Assembly: GCA_938035945.1 (NCBI GenBank)
Contig: CALHOU010000029.1
Coordinates: forward strand, 1 to 64,000
Origin: an uncultured Granulosicoccaceae bacterium
Lineage (GTDB): Bacteria > Pseudomonadota > Gammaproteobacteria > Granulosicoccales > Granulosicoccaceae
Direction: 5' to 3'
Length of the DNA: 64,000 nucleotides
Shown: one piece after another, positions 1 through 9,578 of the stretch
How the letters are laid out: every line of letters starts with the position of its first letter
Numbering within the stretch: position 1 is the stretch's first letter
Notes under the pieces: generated by a model
Seen by the model: only the letters and a program-made list of their open reading frames with translations
Told to the model about the DNA's origin: nothing
The model's database searches: none
Position numbers and translations under genes: made by a program

Positions 1-728
1 TCACCTTGTGTCGCAGCGTTAACTAACGCATTCTGATGTGACTCTCTTTTTAATATCGGCAAGCAATAATAATGTGGCCGAATACCACCGACCAACATGT
101 GATTTCGATTAAGCAGCAAGTGATGTGGTGTGATCGTACCAGCGGTGTTTCGAGCTTGGCTTCGTACAAACTCAACACCTTGCGAAGTGGTTACATGTTC
201 AAGCACGATGCGCAGCTCTGGCAAACGTTCGCGAAGCGGCGCTAGCACTTCATCAATAAATACTTTTTCTCGATCAAAAATATCAACATCCGTATGCGTG
301 ATCTCACCGTGCATGCACAACACTATGTTGTTTTCGCTCATGGCTTCAAGCACAGGCATCACTTTATCAATAGAGGTAACACCTGAGGCTGAATTGGTAG
401 TAGCACCAGCAGGATAGAGTTTCACCGCCTTAATGACGTTGTTTGTGGATGCACTCACAACATCTGCAGGGTTAGTTTCATCGGTTAAATACAAAGTCAT
501 TAAGGGTTCGAAGTGTGACTCACCCAAGGCGGATTTTATTGCAGAATCGATTCGCTTTGCGTACGCACGCGCATCAGCTTCGGTGATCACCGGCGGCACC
601 AAGTTCGGCATTATGATCGCACGCTTAAAGTGTTGTGCCGTAGCGCTTACGACACTTTCAAGCATGACGCCATCACGCAAATGTAAGTGCCAATCGTCTG
701 GTTGTCGAATGGTGAGTTGTTCTGTCAT
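1..728 (-). CDS. pyrC: Dihydroorotase (PyrC), C-terminus cut by window edge
   Basis: Open reading frame entering from the left edge of the window, starting with ATG at 728 and running off at base 1, so about 242 residues are visible of a family that is usually about 345. Dihydroorotase catalyses the reversible cyclisation of carbamoyl-aspartate in pyrimidine synthesis, in the cytoplasm. Near the N-terminus the metal-binding HxH is visible in WHLHLRDG. Further on, KLYPAG contains the lysine that is carboxylated to bridge the two zinc ions, and CMHGE and LEHVTT supply the later histidine ligands. The sequence resembles the short E. coli-type PyrC rather than the longer PyrC2/DHOase type. It starts 11 bases after the mntR stop on the same strand and may be co-transcribed with it. 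The ending cannot be judged. Confidence 0.93.
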   Translation of the reverse strand, partial: MTEQLTIRQPDDWHLHLRDGVMLESVVSATAQHFKRAIIMPNLVPPVITEADARAYAKRIDSAIKSALGESHFEPLMTLYLTDETNPADVVSASTNNVIKAVKLYPAGATTNSASGVTSIDKVMPVLEAMSENNIVLCMHGEITHTDVDIFDREKVFIDEVLAPLRERLPELRIVLEHVTTSQGVEFVRSQARNTAGTITPHHLLLNRNHMLVGGIRPHYYCLPILKRESHQNALVNAATQG

Positions 729-739
729 AACAAAGTTGT

Positions 740-1237
740 TTAATTATTTGATTCGGCAATGATGCGTTCGAACACGGCCAATGTTTCATCGGACACATGA
801 TGCTCTACACCTTCAGAGTCATGCTTTGCAGTTTCTTCACTGACACCGATCGCTAGCAAAAAGCGAAATACAATATCGTGTCGTGCACGACTTTGGTCAG
901 CCAAGGCTTTGCCTTTTTCGGTTAAAAAAATGGAACGATAGGGCTCGCTCGTTATGTAGCCGTCTCGCTGCAGGCGAGTCAGGGTTTTACTGGCGCTGGG
1001 TTGCGATATACCAAGTCGCTCGGCAACTTCCACCAGGCGCGCTTCACCCTGACTGTTGATGAGATCATCGATCAGCTCCACGTAATCTTCGGTAGCCTCC
1101 ATCTGGTGCGCTTGCCGCACCCGCTCGAAGCTCTCGGCCTGTTGGTCGACGGTAGGCAGACTGCGTTCGCTGTTTTCAGGTTTGGAGGACAATGGGCTCG
1201 TTGTGGCTCTTTGACGGGATAGTCCAGAGTATAGCAA
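740..1237 (-). CDS. mntR: MntR, manganese-responsive DtxR-family repressor
   Basis: Metal-dependent transcriptional repressor of the DtxR/MntR family that in enterobacteria shuts off manganese uptake when Mn(II) is sufficient. After a poorly conserved N-terminus, the stretch [11 protein letters not shown] then [10 protein letters not shown] matches the start of E. coli MntR. A winged helix follows ([17 protein letters not shown]), then a dimerisation helix with the metal-ligand motif [12 protein letters not shown]. The length (165) is close to the E. coli protein. The upstream-most start is a TTG at 1237; another TTG at 1192 is possible. The first ATG (1102) would remove conserved residues, so it was not chosen. 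The gene is divergent from a metal ABC importer only 38 bases away, which fits autoregulation plus control of the importer from a shared operator. Confidence 0.9.
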   Translation of the reverse strand: MLYSGLSRQRATTSPLSSKPENSERSLPTVDQQAESFERVRQAHQMEATEDYVELIDDLINSQGEARLVEVAERLGISQPSASKTLTRLQRDGYITSEPYRSIFLTEKGKALADQSRARHDIVFRFLLAIGVSEETAKHDSEGVEHHVSDETLAVFERIIAESNN

Positions 1238-1244
1238 GAGCTTT

Positions 1245-1274
1245 GCTTATTTAGCCAAAAGGTATAAACTAAGC
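1245..1274. promoter_or_regulatory. Candidate MntR operator between mntR and the importer
   Basis: An imperfect dyad, GCTTATTTAGCC-AAAA-GGTATAAACTAAGC, fills most of the 38-base gap between the divergent mntR and the importer genes. The outer GCTTA/TAAGC arms and the inner CC/GG pair match, with one-base slips between them. E. coli MntR binds a dyad of similar size with an A-rich centre, so this is a reasonable operator candidate by position and symmetry. It sits immediately before the importer ATG (1276), so promoter elements must overlap it or lie inside mntR. Confidence 0.45.
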
Positions 1275-1275
1275 C

Positions 1276-2211
1276 ATGGCTAAACTTTGTGCAAATCAGA
1301 AACTGTTCACACCGCTACTGTCCGCCGGGCTGGCGCTGCTGCTGGTAACCGGGTGCAACAAAAACGAGCCAGACGAAAATGAGCGGCTGTTGGTGGTGAC
1401 CACCTTCACTGTCATTGCCGACATGGCAAGCAATGTCGCGGGCGATGCCGCGGACGTGGTATCAGTGACCAAAGCCGGCGCTGAAATCCACAACTACCAA
1501 CCCACACCGAAGGACATCGTGCGCACAGATAAAGCCGATCTGGTTCTGTGGAACGGTTTTGGGCTTGAGCTTTGGTTCGAGAAATTTTTAGAACAACTTG
1601 GTGATGTACCAAACGTTGTCGTCACTGATGGCATTACGCCCATCGATATACATACAGGCCCCTACTCGGGCAAACCCAACCCGCATGCATGGATGAGCCC
1701 AAGCGATGCGCTTACCTACGTAGATAATATTGCCGCTGCGATGGCAAACGCTGACAAGGCCAATGAAGCTACATACCTCGCCAACGCGCAAACTTATAAA
1801 CAAAAGATTGAACAGTTAGCGGCACCACTACGCGAAAAGATTCAAAGCATCCCAGAAGATCAACGCTGGTTGGTATCCAGTGAAGGTGCTTTTAGTTACC
1901 TTGCACGCGACTTAGGCCTAAAAGAGCTATACCTTTGGCCGATCAATGCCGATCAGCAAGGAACGCCTGCACAAGTGCGTAATGTCATCGATACAGTGAA
2001 CAAACACAAAATTCGAACCGTGTTTAGTGAGAGCACCATTTCATCCAAACCCGCTGAACAGGTCGCACGCGAAACTGGCGCACACTACGGCGGCATGTTG
2101 TATGTTGACTCACTGAGTGAACCGGATGGTGCTGTGCCAACGTACCTTGATCTAATACAAAAGACTACAAATACCGTCATTGAAGGTCTATTGGTAGAAC
2201 GCAGCGAGTGA
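1276..2211 (+). CDS. Metal (manganese-type) ABC transporter substrate-binding lipoprotein
   Basis: Cluster A-I solute-binding protein (SitA/MntC/PsaA/ZnuA family) that delivers a divalent metal to the membrane permease. A lipoprotein signal ends in LVTGC with the lipidated cysteine at residue 27. The four metal ligands of the manganese-binding members are all in place: His72 (EIHNY), His137 (NPHAW), Glu203 (SEGAF) and Asp278 (YVDSL). Zinc-binding ZnuA proteins instead have a third histidine at the Glu position plus a His-rich loop, which is absent here. Manganese (or iron) is therefore more likely than zinc, in agreement with the adjacent mntR. Its stop overlaps the start of the ATPase gene by four bases, and four importer genes form one operon. 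Confidence 0.9.
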   Translation: MAKLCANQKLFTPLLSAGLALLLVTGCNKNEPDENERLLVVTTFTVIADMASNVAGDAADVVSVTKAGAEIHNYQPTPKDIVRTDKADLVLWNGFGLELWFEKFLEQLGDVPNVVVTDGITPIDIHTGPYSGKPNPHAWMSPSDALTYVDNIAAAMANADKANEATYLANAQTYKQKIEQLAAPLREKIQSIPEDQRWLVSSEGAFSYLARDLGLKELYLWPINADQQGTPAQVRNVIDTVNKHKIRTVFSESTISSKPAEQVARETGAHYGGMLYVDSLSEPDGAVPTYLDLIQKTTNTVIEGLLVERSE

Positions 2212-3206
2212 AAACACCAAATGCACATACCCAGAGTGGCAATCACGCAGCGCAAAGTGGTGCTGGTATTGGTGATACTGCCGAAGATCGCGAACGTGTT
2301 CGTGAACTGCAAGACTGTGGTGATGACCCGTGCGGTATAGAAGCAAACAATGTCACCGTCATCTACCGCAACGGCAACGTCGCTTTAGAGAATGCAACGT
2401 TCAATATTCCAACCTCCACCATTTGCGCGTTGGTGGGTATCAATGGTTCGGGTAAATCAACGCTATTTAAAGCACTCATGGGTTTTGTACCGTTAAGTAT
2501 TGGTAGTGTTTCGATACTGGGACACCCTGCTGGAAAAATGCTTGCCCGTAATACAGTCGCCTATGTTCCACAAAATGAAGAAGTAGATTGGAATTTTCCC
2601 GTGTTGGTCGAAGACGTTGTCATGATGGGGCGTTACGGTCACATGGGATTGCTGCGCATTCCATCAAAAATTGATCAAATTAAAGTAGACACTGCGCTTG
2701 AGCGCGTGGGTATGAGTGAGTATCGCAAGCGCCAAATCGGTGAGTTATCGGGTGGACAGAAAAAACGTGTGTTTCTTGCCCGCGCTTTAGCACAAGAAGG
2801 TAAAGTCATTTTGCTTGACGAGCCGTTTACCGGCGTAGATGTCAACAGCGAAGATGCCATCATTGAACTACTGCGAAGCCTTCGCGATGATGGGCATGTC
2901 ATTTTAGTCTCAACTCATAACCTTGGCAGTGTGCCGCAATTTTGTGATCAGGTTATTTTAATTAATCGCACTGTACTCGACTACGGTGAAACTGAATCTG
3001 TGTTTACGCAAGATAATTTACACCGCGCATTTGGCGGTACTTTGCGATTTCACGTACTTACCGGTCAAGACCTACACGACGATGATGACACTCGCCAAGT
3101 TACGGTTATATCCGATGATGAACGCCCCATCGTTCTGTATGGCGATGAAGCAAAAGCAAAGTCCAGCAGCCAATCTAATGATGACAGCGATGACACACAA
3201 CCATGA
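2208..3206 (+). CDS. Manganese-type ABC transporter ATP-binding protein
   Basis: ATPase of the metal importer, powering uptake from the cytoplasmic face. Walker A (GINGSGKST), the Q-loop ([10 protein letters not shown]), the ABC signature (LSGGQKKR), Walker B ([12 protein letters not shown]) and the switch histidine (STHNLGS) are all readable. The ATPase domain is like SitB/MntB. Two oddities are a roughly 45-residue hydrophilic N-terminal extension before the core (first beta strand [10 protein letters not shown]) and an acidic, Asp/Ser-rich C-terminal tail of about 60 residues. Both gene ends overlap their neighbours by ATGA, typical of translational coupling in this operon. A later start that would trim the extension was not supported by an obvious methionine in frame. 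Confidence 0.92.
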   Translation: MKTPNAHTQSGNHAAQSGAGIGDTAEDRERVRELQDCGDDPCGIEANNVTVIYRNGNVALENATFNIPTSTICALVGINGSGKSTLFKALMGFVPLSIGSVSILGHPAGKMLARNTVAYVPQNEEVDWNFPVLVEDVVMMGRYGHMGLLRIPSKIDQIKVDTALERVGMSEYRKRQIGELSGGQKKRVFLARALAQEGKVILLDEPFTGVDVNSEDAIIELLRSLRDDGHVILVSTHNLGSVPQFCDQVILINRTVLDYGETESVFTQDNLHRAFGGTLRFHVLTGQDLHDDDDTRQVTVISDDERPIVLYGDEAKAKSSSQSNDDSDDTQP

Positions 3207-4099
3207 GTGTGCTGCTAGAACCGTTTAGCTATAACTACATGGCTACGGCCATCTGGGTGAGCGCCTTGGTGGGAGCGGTATGTGCATTTTTATCGGCCTA
3301 CCTGATGCTTAAAGGCTGGTCGTTGATTGGCGATGCCTTGTCTCATTCCGTTGTACCTGGTGTAGCTGGTGCCTATATGTTGGGTTTACCCTATTCTCTG
3401 GGTGCGTTTATATCAGGCGGATTGGCCGCAGCTGCCATGCTATTCATCAGTCAACGCTCCAGTTTGCGAAATGATGCGGTGATCGGCTTGGTGTTTACCG
3501 GCTTCTTCGGTCTTGGCTTGTTTTTGGTATCACTCTCCCCAACGTCGGTCAACGTAAATACGATTATTTTTGGCAACATCTTGGCCGTTTCGCCAACCGA
3601 TGCAATGCAGTTAGTATTAATAGCGGGTGTAACACTGTTGCTGTTAGTCATCTATTGGAAAGATATTATGGTGGTGTTTTTTGATGAGTCGCATGCGCGT
3701 TCAATTGGCATGCATACCAATGCGATCAAAATCATGTTCTTTACCCTACTCAGCGCATCTACCGTGGCTGCATTACAAACAGTGGGTGCATTTCTCGTCA
3801 TCGCTATGGTCGTCACCCCGGGAGCGACTGCGTATCTACTGACTGATCGCTTTCCAAAGCTCATCGTAATCAGCATTCTAATTGGCAGCATCAGCAGTGC
3901 TGTGGGTGCCTATTTAAGCTTTTTTCTAAACGGTGCTACTGGTGGCATTATTGTGCTGTTGCAAACACTGATATTCTTGCTCGCGTTTATTTTCGCACCG
4001 AAGCACGGCGTACTGGCGAACAAACGTCGTGCGCGAGAAAAGCAACACGCGCTGTCGAATGCACCAGTAGATGTTGACCGTGGAATCAGACAGCCATGA
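3203..4099 (+). CDS. Manganese-type ABC transporter permease 1
   Basis: Integral membrane permease of the ABC-3 family (SitC/MntC/ZnuB type). The protein of 298 residues is mostly hydrophobic with about eight predicted membrane spans. The conserved [23 protein letters not shown]-like region near residues 36-60 and the [21 protein letters not shown] segment near residues 195-215 are family signatures. A charged cytoplasmic C-terminus follows APKHG. It is a paralogue of the next gene, and the pair probably forms a heterodimeric channel with the upstream ATPase. ATGA overlaps on both sides place it in the same transcript. Confidence 0.9.
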   Translation: MSVLLEPFSYNYMATAIWVSALVGAVCAFLSAYLMLKGWSLIGDALSHSVVPGVAGAYMLGLPYSLGAFISGGLAAAAMLFISQRSSLRNDAVIGLVFTGFFGLGLFLVSLSPTSVNVNTIIFGNILAVSPTDAMQLVLIAGVTLLLLVIYWKDIMVVFFDESHARSIGMHTNAIKIMFFTLLSASTVAALQTVGAFLVIAMVVTPGATAYLLTDRFPKLIVISILIGSISSAVGAYLSFFLNGATGGIIVLLQTLIFLLAFIFAPKHGVLANKRRAREKQHALSNAPVDVDRGIRQP

Positions 4100-4944
4100 A
4101 TTGGCTTTTGGAACCACTGCGTTTCGAATTTATGCAGCAAGCCTTAATCATTGGTTTGTTGGTGGCTGTGCCAGCAGCTGTGCTTTCCTGTTTACTGGTA
4201 CTACGTGGTTGGTCATTAATGGGCGACGCGGTGGCGCACGCTGTGCTGCCAGGCATCGTGCTCGCGTACATCGCGGGATTACCTATGGTATTGGGCGCAT
4301 TCGCATCGGGTATGTTGTGTGCGTTGGCTACCGGTTACTTAACCGAACACAGTCGGTTAAAGGAAGATACCGTCATGGGCGTTGTGTTCAGTGGCATGTT
4401 TGCTTTGGGTATTGTGTTATTCACGTTTGTGCACACCAACTTACACCTGGACCAAGTTTTATTTGGCGACATTCTTGGCGTGTCCTGGCTTGATGTCCTG
4501 CAAACGGGAACCATTACCGTTTTTGTGTTAGTGGCATTTATGGCAAAAAGACGCGACATTCTTGTATTCGCGTTCGACCAGGCGCACGCTGGCGTCATTG
4601 GCATTAACACACGTCGCATGCAATACGGCTTACTTGCCTTGCTATCGCTTGTGATAGTGGCGTCAATAAAGGCCGTTGGTATTATTTTAGTTATTGCTGT
4701 TCTAATCGCACCAGGTGCGATTAGCTTTCTACTGACCGAGCGCTTTGAACGTATGTTGCTGGTTGCCATTGCCGTAGCTACGCTATGCGCGCTGCTTGGA
4801 ATATTGCTCAGTTACCATATTGATAGTGCGCCAGCCCCAACCATCGTGGTATTGCTAACACTTGTATTTATTATTACTTTTTTGTTCGCACCTAAACGCG
4901 GTATTTTCCGACAAAGCAAGCAGGCCGCCACTACCAGACGCTAA
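4096..4944 (+). CDS. Manganese-type ABC transporter permease 2
   Basis: Second ABC-3 family permease of the importer (SitD-like), 282 residues. It repeats the signatures seen in the previous gene: LRGWSLMGDAVAHAVLPGIV near residue 36-56 and VGIILVIAVLIAPGAISFLLT near residue 194-214, and ends in APKRGIF plus a basic tail. Two different permeases in one operon is the arrangement of SitABCD-type systems, whereas zinc importers usually have one. It is the last gene of the operon. No clear terminator hairpin with a U-run is visible in the 40 bases after its stop. Confidence 0.9.
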   Translation: MNWLLEPLRFEFMQQALIIGLLVAVPAAVLSCLLVLRGWSLMGDAVAHAVLPGIVLAYIAGLPMVLGAFASGMLCALATGYLTEHSRLKEDTVMGVVFSGMFALGIVLFTFVHTNLHLDQVLFGDILGVSWLDVLQTGTITVFVLVAFMAKRRDILVFAFDQAHAGVIGINTRRMQYGLLALLSLVIVASIKAVGIILVIAVLIAPGAISFLLTERFERMLLVAIAVATLCALLGILLSYHIDSAPAPTIVVLLTLVFIITFLFAPKRGIFRQSKQAATTRR

Positions 4945-4985
4945 GCACTTCTCTATCCAATAACCACGAATTGCATGTGGTTGTT

Positions 4986-5004
4986 AATGAGAATGATTCG
5001 TATT
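4986..5004. promoter_or_regulatory. Fur box upstream of the iron-binding protein gene
   Basis: The sequence AATGAGAATGATTCGTATT is a 9-1-9 dyad with 7 of 9 positions symmetric and close to the Fur consensus. It lies 43 bases in front of the ATG of the Fe(III)-binding protein, where a repressor site is expected. Iron-replete repression by Fur is inferred. Confidence 0.75.
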
Positions 5005-5046
5005 ACTATATGTATCAAATCAGGCAAACTCGAAGACTTCGCCAAT

Positions 5047-6069
5047 ATGAAGACCAGAATTATTGCAGCACTGGCCTGCTCAACAATCCTTGGTACCTTG
5101 CTCAGTACAAACGCGTTTTCAGCTGAGTCGGTCAACGTTTATTCCTACCGACAACCCTTTCTGATTGCGCCGATTTTCGATAGCTTCACAAAGCAGACTG
5201 GCATCAAGGTCAACACCGTATTCGCTAAGAAGGGTCTAGTTGAGCGTTTGAAAAGCGAAGGCAAAAATAGCCCTGCTGATCTTTTACTTACGTCAGACTT
5301 CAACACCATCAATGCCGCCATCGATGCCGACGTCGTAGAAGCGGTGACGAGTGATGTTTTGTCTGTAAACATACCAGCGCAATTTCGCGACCCAGACGGC
5401 TTATGGTTTGGTCTAACCAACCGCGCTCGACTCATCGTGGTATCGAAAGAGCGCATGACGCAGAACCGACCGGAAACCTATGAAGACCTGGCAGACCCAA
5501 CTTACAAAGGAAAGATCTGCACGCGCAGTGGTAAACACAACTATATGGTGGCGCTAACGGCATCCGTTATTGCCCACGCTGGACAAGATGCTGCAAGAAA
5601 GTGGTTATCAGGTGTTAAGGACAATCTAGCACGCAAACCACAAGGTAACGATCGAGCGCAAGTTAAGGCGATATCGCAAGGTGAATGCGATATCGCGATC
5701 ATTAACTCCTACTACATGGGAAAAATGCTGGCGGATGATAAACAGATTGCTTGGGCCAACTCGGTTGACTTGATTTTCCCTAATCAAGCTGACCGTGGTA
5801 CACACATGAATATCAGTGGTGTTGTATTGACTAAAAGTGCCGGCAACAAAAGCAATGCCATTAAGTTAATGGAGTATTTATCGTCTGCTGATGCGCAAAA
5901 AATCTATGCCGAAGTTAACTACGAATACCCAATCAATAAATCAGTCAGCCCATCGGAACTGGTGCAATCCTGGGGCGACTTCACCTATGACACCCTACCC
6001 CTAACGCAAGTATCAAAGTATCGAAATGATGCGTCTCGATTGGCCGATGAAGTGAACTACGACTACTAA
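5047..6069 (+). CDS. Fe(III) ABC transporter periplasmic binding protein (FbpA/FutA type)
   Basis: Periplasmic ferric-ion binding protein of the transferrin-like FbpA/FutA family. The ATG at 5047 gives a normal Sec signal peptide (basic KTR, hydrophobic core, cleavage after AFSA). The reading frame extends upstream to 4975, but that would put a long non-signal sequence in front and overlap the Fur box, so it was not used. The paired iron-binding tyrosines are visible as Tyr222-Tyr223 in INSYYMGK. Other family features are VNVYSYRQ at the mature N-terminus and ADLLLTSD. The gene is preceded by a Fur box and followed 37 bases later by its permease, so the two are probably one iron-regulated operon. 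Confidence 0.9.
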   Translation: MKTRIIAALACSTILGTLLSTNAFSAESVNVYSYRQPFLIAPIFDSFTKQTGIKVNTVFAKKGLVERLKSEGKNSPADLLLTSDFNTINAAIDADVVEAVTSDVLSVNIPAQFRDPDGLWFGLTNRARLIVVSKERMTQNRPETYEDLADPTYKGKICTRSGKHNYMVALTASVIAHAGQDAARKWLSGVKDNLARKPQGNDRAQVKAISQGECDIAIINSYYMGKMLADDKQIAWANSVDLIFPNQADRGTHMNISGVVLTKSAGNKSNAIKLMEYLSSADAQKIYAEVNYEYPINKSVSPSELVQSWGDFTYDTLPLTQVSKYRNDASRLADEVNYDY

Positions 6070-6106
6070 ACGACGTGTTCAATCACACAGGCCGATTATC
6101 AGCCGC

Positions 6107-7873
6107 ATGAGCAAGACTGATAGCAACGATAAGCGACTTTTAACCACTGCCACTTATGGCGGTGGTTTGTCGTTTGACGGAGACGAATCAGCGGCGACAG
6201 CAGACTCCTACACACAGACACAAACCAAGAACAGCATTTGGACGGTGGCTGCGTTGGTGGTTGCTGGCATTGTTTGCTTACCACTATTATCGGTTATTTG
6301 GTTAGCTTTTTTCCCGGAAGAAAATATTTGGCCCCATCTTTATAAAACAGTTCTATCTACCTATGTACTAAACACTATCATCTTAATGTTTGGCGTAGCC
6401 GTTGGCACCTTGGTCATTGGCACCGGTTGCGCGTGGCTAGTAACTCACCATGAGTTTCCCGGAAGAAAACTATTCAACTGGGCACTACTTTTGCCATTTG
6501 CTGTGCCAGCCTATGTCATCGCCTATGTGTACACCGACTTGCTGGAATTTGCAGGCCCAGTGCAAACGCTCCTGCGAGACGCGTTCGGTTGGCAACTGGC
6601 CAGTGATTACTACTTCCCTTCGATTCGCACACTGCCCGGCGCAATTATCATGATGGTGTTGGTGCTTTATCCGTATGTGTATTTGTTATCGCGTGCAGCG
6701 TTTTTAGAACAATCCGCATCCATTGCCGAAGCTGCGCGTTCGCTCGGTGTAAGTCGCAGAGCTCGCATTTTTAAAGTCGCCTTTCCGATGGCACGCCCAG
6801 CCATTGTCGTCGGCTTGTCTTTGGTGATGATGGAAACCTTGAATGATTACGGCACCGTGGATTACTTTGCCGTGCGAACACTGAGCGCAGGCTTGTACGA
6901 TGTTTGGCTTGGTATGAATAACCTCGGCGGTGGCGCGCAAATAGCGACTTTGTTATTGATATTTGTAATGGTATTGATCGGTTTGGAAAAGTCGAGTCGG
7001 CGTAACCAACAAAACTTCCAACCCATGTCGAGTCGTTTTAGACCTACCGAACGAAGCCGGTTACAAAAATATTGGGCGCTTGGCGCAAGTACGTTTTGCG
7101 CGATTCCTGTTGTGCTTGGGTTTATTATTCCAGCCTGGGTTCTGTGTAGTTACACCATCTCCTATTTTGAAGAATCTTGGAATGCCAGCTTCTGGCAAAG
7201 TGCGCTGCATAGCATAGGACTATCCGCGGTTGCAGCTATCACGGCAATCGCTGTGGGCATTCTACTGAGCTATAGCAAGCGTCTGCACCCAACACGAAAC
7301 GTGCGCTGGAGCGTTGGACTGGCAAGTTTAGGCTATGCGGTACCTGGCGCTGTATTAGCGATTGGCATCATCATTCCATTTGCGGCATTCGATAACACAG
7401 TGGATGCGCTAGCGGAACGTTTTTTTGGCGTATCTACTGGTCTTCTGCTCAGTGGTACCGTATTCGCTTTAGTGTTTGCCTACACCGTACGTTTTCTTGC
7501 CATGGCTTACGGTGCAATCAATAGCAGCATGCAAAAGATCAGTCCGCACATGGACGATGCCGCCCGCTCATTGGGACACTCACCCGGTACTATTTTGCGA
7601 AAAGTGCATCTACCATTGGTTCGTGGCGGCATCCTAACCGCGGGGCTTGTGGTTTTTGTTGACTGTATGAAGGAGCTACCGGCAACCCTTGTGCTGCGAC
7701 CCTTTAACTTTGATACCTTGGCCACCCAAGTCTATCAATTTGCCTCCGATGAGCTACTCGGGCAAAGTGCTATTTATGCATTGTTGATCGTGCTTGTGGG
7801 TCTAGTGCCAGTCATCTTACTCAGTACACGCATAGATCGATCGCGTGAGCTAAGCGACGAATCAAGGTTTTAG
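6107..7873 (+). CDS. Fe(III) ABC transporter permease, fused two-domain (FbpB/SfuB type)
   Basis: A 588-residue membrane protein made of two homologous permease domains, as in FbpB/SfuB iron transporters. Each half has an EAA-type loop that docks the ATPase: [20 protein letters not shown] near residue 205-225 and [20 protein letters not shown] near residue 485-505. About twelve membrane spans are expected. A hydrophilic N-terminal stretch of about 45 residues precedes the first span. No ATP-binding subunit follows; the next gene is convergent and overlaps the end by 12 bases. The ATPase must therefore be encoded elsewhere or shared with another system. Confidence 0.88.
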   Translation: MSKTDSNDKRLLTTATYGGGLSFDGDESAATADSYTQTQTKNSIWTVAALVVAGIVCLPLLSVIWLAFFPEENIWPHLYKTVLSTYVLNTIILMFGVAVGTLVIGTGCAWLVTHHEFPGRKLFNWALLLPFAVPAYVIAYVYTDLLEFAGPVQTLLRDAFGWQLASDYYFPSIRTLPGAIIMMVLVLYPYVYLLSRAAFLEQSASIAEAARSLGVSRRARIFKVAFPMARPAIVVGLSLVMMETLNDYGTVDYFAVRTLSAGLYDVWLGMNNLGGGAQIATLLLIFVMVLIGLEKSSRRNQQNFQPMSSRFRPTERSRLQKYWALGASTFCAIPVVLGFIIPAWVLCSYTISYFEESWNASFWQSALHSIGLSAVAAITAIAVGILLSYSKRLHPTRNVRWSVGLASLGYAVPGAVLAIGIIIPFAAFDNTVDALAERFFGVSTGLLLSGTVFALVFAYTVRFLAMAYGAINSSMQKISPHMDDAARSLGHSPGTILRKVHLPLVRGGILTAGLVVFVDCMKELPATLVLRPFNFDTLATQVYQFASDELLGQSAIYALLIVLVGLVPVILLSTRIDRSRELSDESRF

Positions 7874-8623
7874 TTTATAACCTGTTTTGAACATCGCCCA
7901 AACGATGACCATACAAGCAAACAAGAACAACAATATCATTGACAGACTAACACCGACACTTACGTCCGACACTTCAAAGAAGCTCCAGCGAAATCCGCTG
8001 ATTAAGTACAACACTGGATTTAGCAAGGATATTTTTTGCCAAAATTCCGGCAACATATCGACCGAGTAAAAACTTCCACCAAGAAACACCAAGGGCGTAA
8101 TGATTAAAGACGGAATAAGCTGAAGCTTTTCAAAATTATCCGCCCACAAGCCAATGATAAATCCAAATAGACTAAACGACACACAGGTTAGAAGAAAGAA
8201 CCCTATCATCCAAAACGGATGGGCTATGCGTAAATCGACAAAGAAGGTAGCCGTTATTAAAATTAGCACGCCTAAAATAAACGATTTTGTTGCAGCAGCA
8301 CCAACATAGCCAATCAATATTTCGAAAAATGAGATGGGCGCTGACATAACCTCATAAATGGTTCCGGTAAATTTTGGGAAGAAGATGCCGAACGATGCAT
8401 TAGATATACTTTGCGTTAACAGGCTCAGCATCATCAAGCCAGGCACAATAAAAGCGCCATAGGCAACATTATCTACCGACTCAATGCGTGAGCCAATCGC
8501 CGACCCAAACACCACAAAATATAAAGCCGTTGAAATAACCGGGGCGGCTACGCTTTGTAATAGCGTGTTTCGAGTACGACGCATTTCTGCGCGGTAAATG
8601 GCTTTGACTGCTTCTATGTTCAT
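7862..8623 (-). CDS. ABC-2 type exporter permease (YadH-like)
   Basis: Membrane subunit of an ABC-2 family exporter, 253 residues with about six membrane spans (for example [14 protein letters not shown] and [20 protein letters not shown]). The [16 protein letters not shown] segment followed by [12 protein letters not shown] is characteristic of the YadH/NodJ branch. It overlaps the upstream ATPase gene by four bases and so forms a two-gene exporter with it. The substrate is not predictable from sequence. The 3' end overlaps the convergent iron permease gene by 12 bases. Confidence 0.88.
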   Translation of the reverse strand: MNIEAVKAIYRAEMRRTRNTLLQSVAAPVISTALYFVVFGSAIGSRIESVDNVAYGAFIVPGLMMLSLLTQSISNASFGIFFPKFTGTIYEVMSAPISFFEILIGYVGAAATKSFILGVLILITATFFVDLRIAHPFWMIGFFLLTCVSFSLFGFIIGLWADNFEKLQLIPSLIITPLVFLGGSFYSVDMLPEFWQKISLLNPVLYLISGFRWSFFEVSDVSVGVSLSMILLFLFACMVIVWAMFKTGYKLKP

Positions 8624-9555
8624 GCGTCGGCCTTTACTATGTCAACGAAAATATCTTCCAGCGAACTCTGCGCGGTATTTAAATCTTTTATCGATAACCC
8701 GGCTTGCGATAAGTCACTCAGTAGCGCGGTCATACCGGTGCGCTCTTTGCGTGCATCAAATGTATACGTTACCTTCGTGCCATTTGCAGACAACTCTAAG
8801 CCGTAGTCGCTCAGTTGCGCCGGTATGGCATCAATACTGTTTTTAAGTTCAACTACCAATTGCTTCTTACCCAACTTTTCCATCAAGGCGGTTTTTTCTT
8901 CCAACTCAAGCAGCTCACCGCCACTGATAACACCGACCCTATCGGCAATCTCTTCAGCCTCTTCTATGTAGTGGGTAGTAAGAATGATGGTTACCCCGCT
9001 TTGTCGTAGACGTTCGACGATGTTCCACATATCTTTGCGAAGCTCTACATCTACGCCCGCAGTGGGCTCATCTAAGAATAATATGCGAGGTTCGTGCGAT
9101 AAGGCCTTTGCAATAAGTACGCGTCGTTTCATTCCGCCAGAGAGTTGTTGCACCATGCTATCTTTCTTATCACCTAACGTGAGTTCATTGAGTAGTTCTT
9201 CTAGGAATTTGTTATTGGGGGACTTACCAAACAAGCCACGGCTAAACGCTACAGTGTTGCCAACTTTTTCAAACGCGCCCAAAGTAAGCTCTTGTGGAAC
9301 CAGACCGATAAGTTCACGGGTTTTACGAAAGTCTTTGATTATGTCGTAGCCCGCTACGGTGACCGAGCCGGAACTGGGGGACACCAAACCACAAATAGTG
9401 GATATAAGCGTAGTTTTGCCCGCGCCGTTCGGCCCGAGTAAAGCCAGGATTTCACCTTCACGAATATCCAGATCAACGCCTTTTAAGGCCTGATGACCGT
9501 TGTCGTAGGTTTTGGTCAACCCTTTGATACTTATTATTGGAGTAGATTCAGTCAT
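8620..9555 (-). CDS. ABC exporter ATP-binding protein (YadG-like)
   Basis: ATPase partner of the ABC-2 permease downstream. It contains Walker A (GPNGAGKTT), Q-loop (VPQELT), signature (LSGGMKRR), Walker B ([12 protein letters not shown]) and the switch histidine ([16 protein letters not shown]). After the ATPase core of about 225 residues there is a C-terminal domain of about 80 residues, seen in many YadG/CcmA-type proteins. The ATG at 9555 (MTEST) was chosen because the frame upstream only offers a GTG at 9570 adding five residues, with no better ribosome site. It starts shortly after the stop of the pdsS-like kinase gene (9579), which is on the same strand. Confidence 0.9.
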   Translation of the reverse strand: MTESTPIISIKGLTKTYDNGHQALKGVDLDIREGEILALLGPNGAGKTTLISTICGLVSPSSGSVTVAGYDIIKDFRKTRELIGLVPQELTLGAFEKVGNTVAFSRGLFGKSPNNKFLEELLNELTLGDKKDSMVQQLSGGMKRRVLIAKALSHEPRILFLDEPTAGVDVELRKDMWNIVERLRQSGVTIILTTHYIEEAEEIADRVGVISGGELLELEEKTALMEKLGKKQLVVELKNSIDAIPAQLSDYGLELSANGTKVTYTFDARKERTGMTALLSDLSQAGLSIKDLNTAQSSLEDIFVDIVKADA

Positions 9556-9578
9556 ACCCCATTGTCGCACACGAGAAC

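Noticed and set aside
130-762. Two plus-strand frames opposite pyrC
   Set aside because: pyrC on the other strand has clear catalytic motifs; these are shadows.
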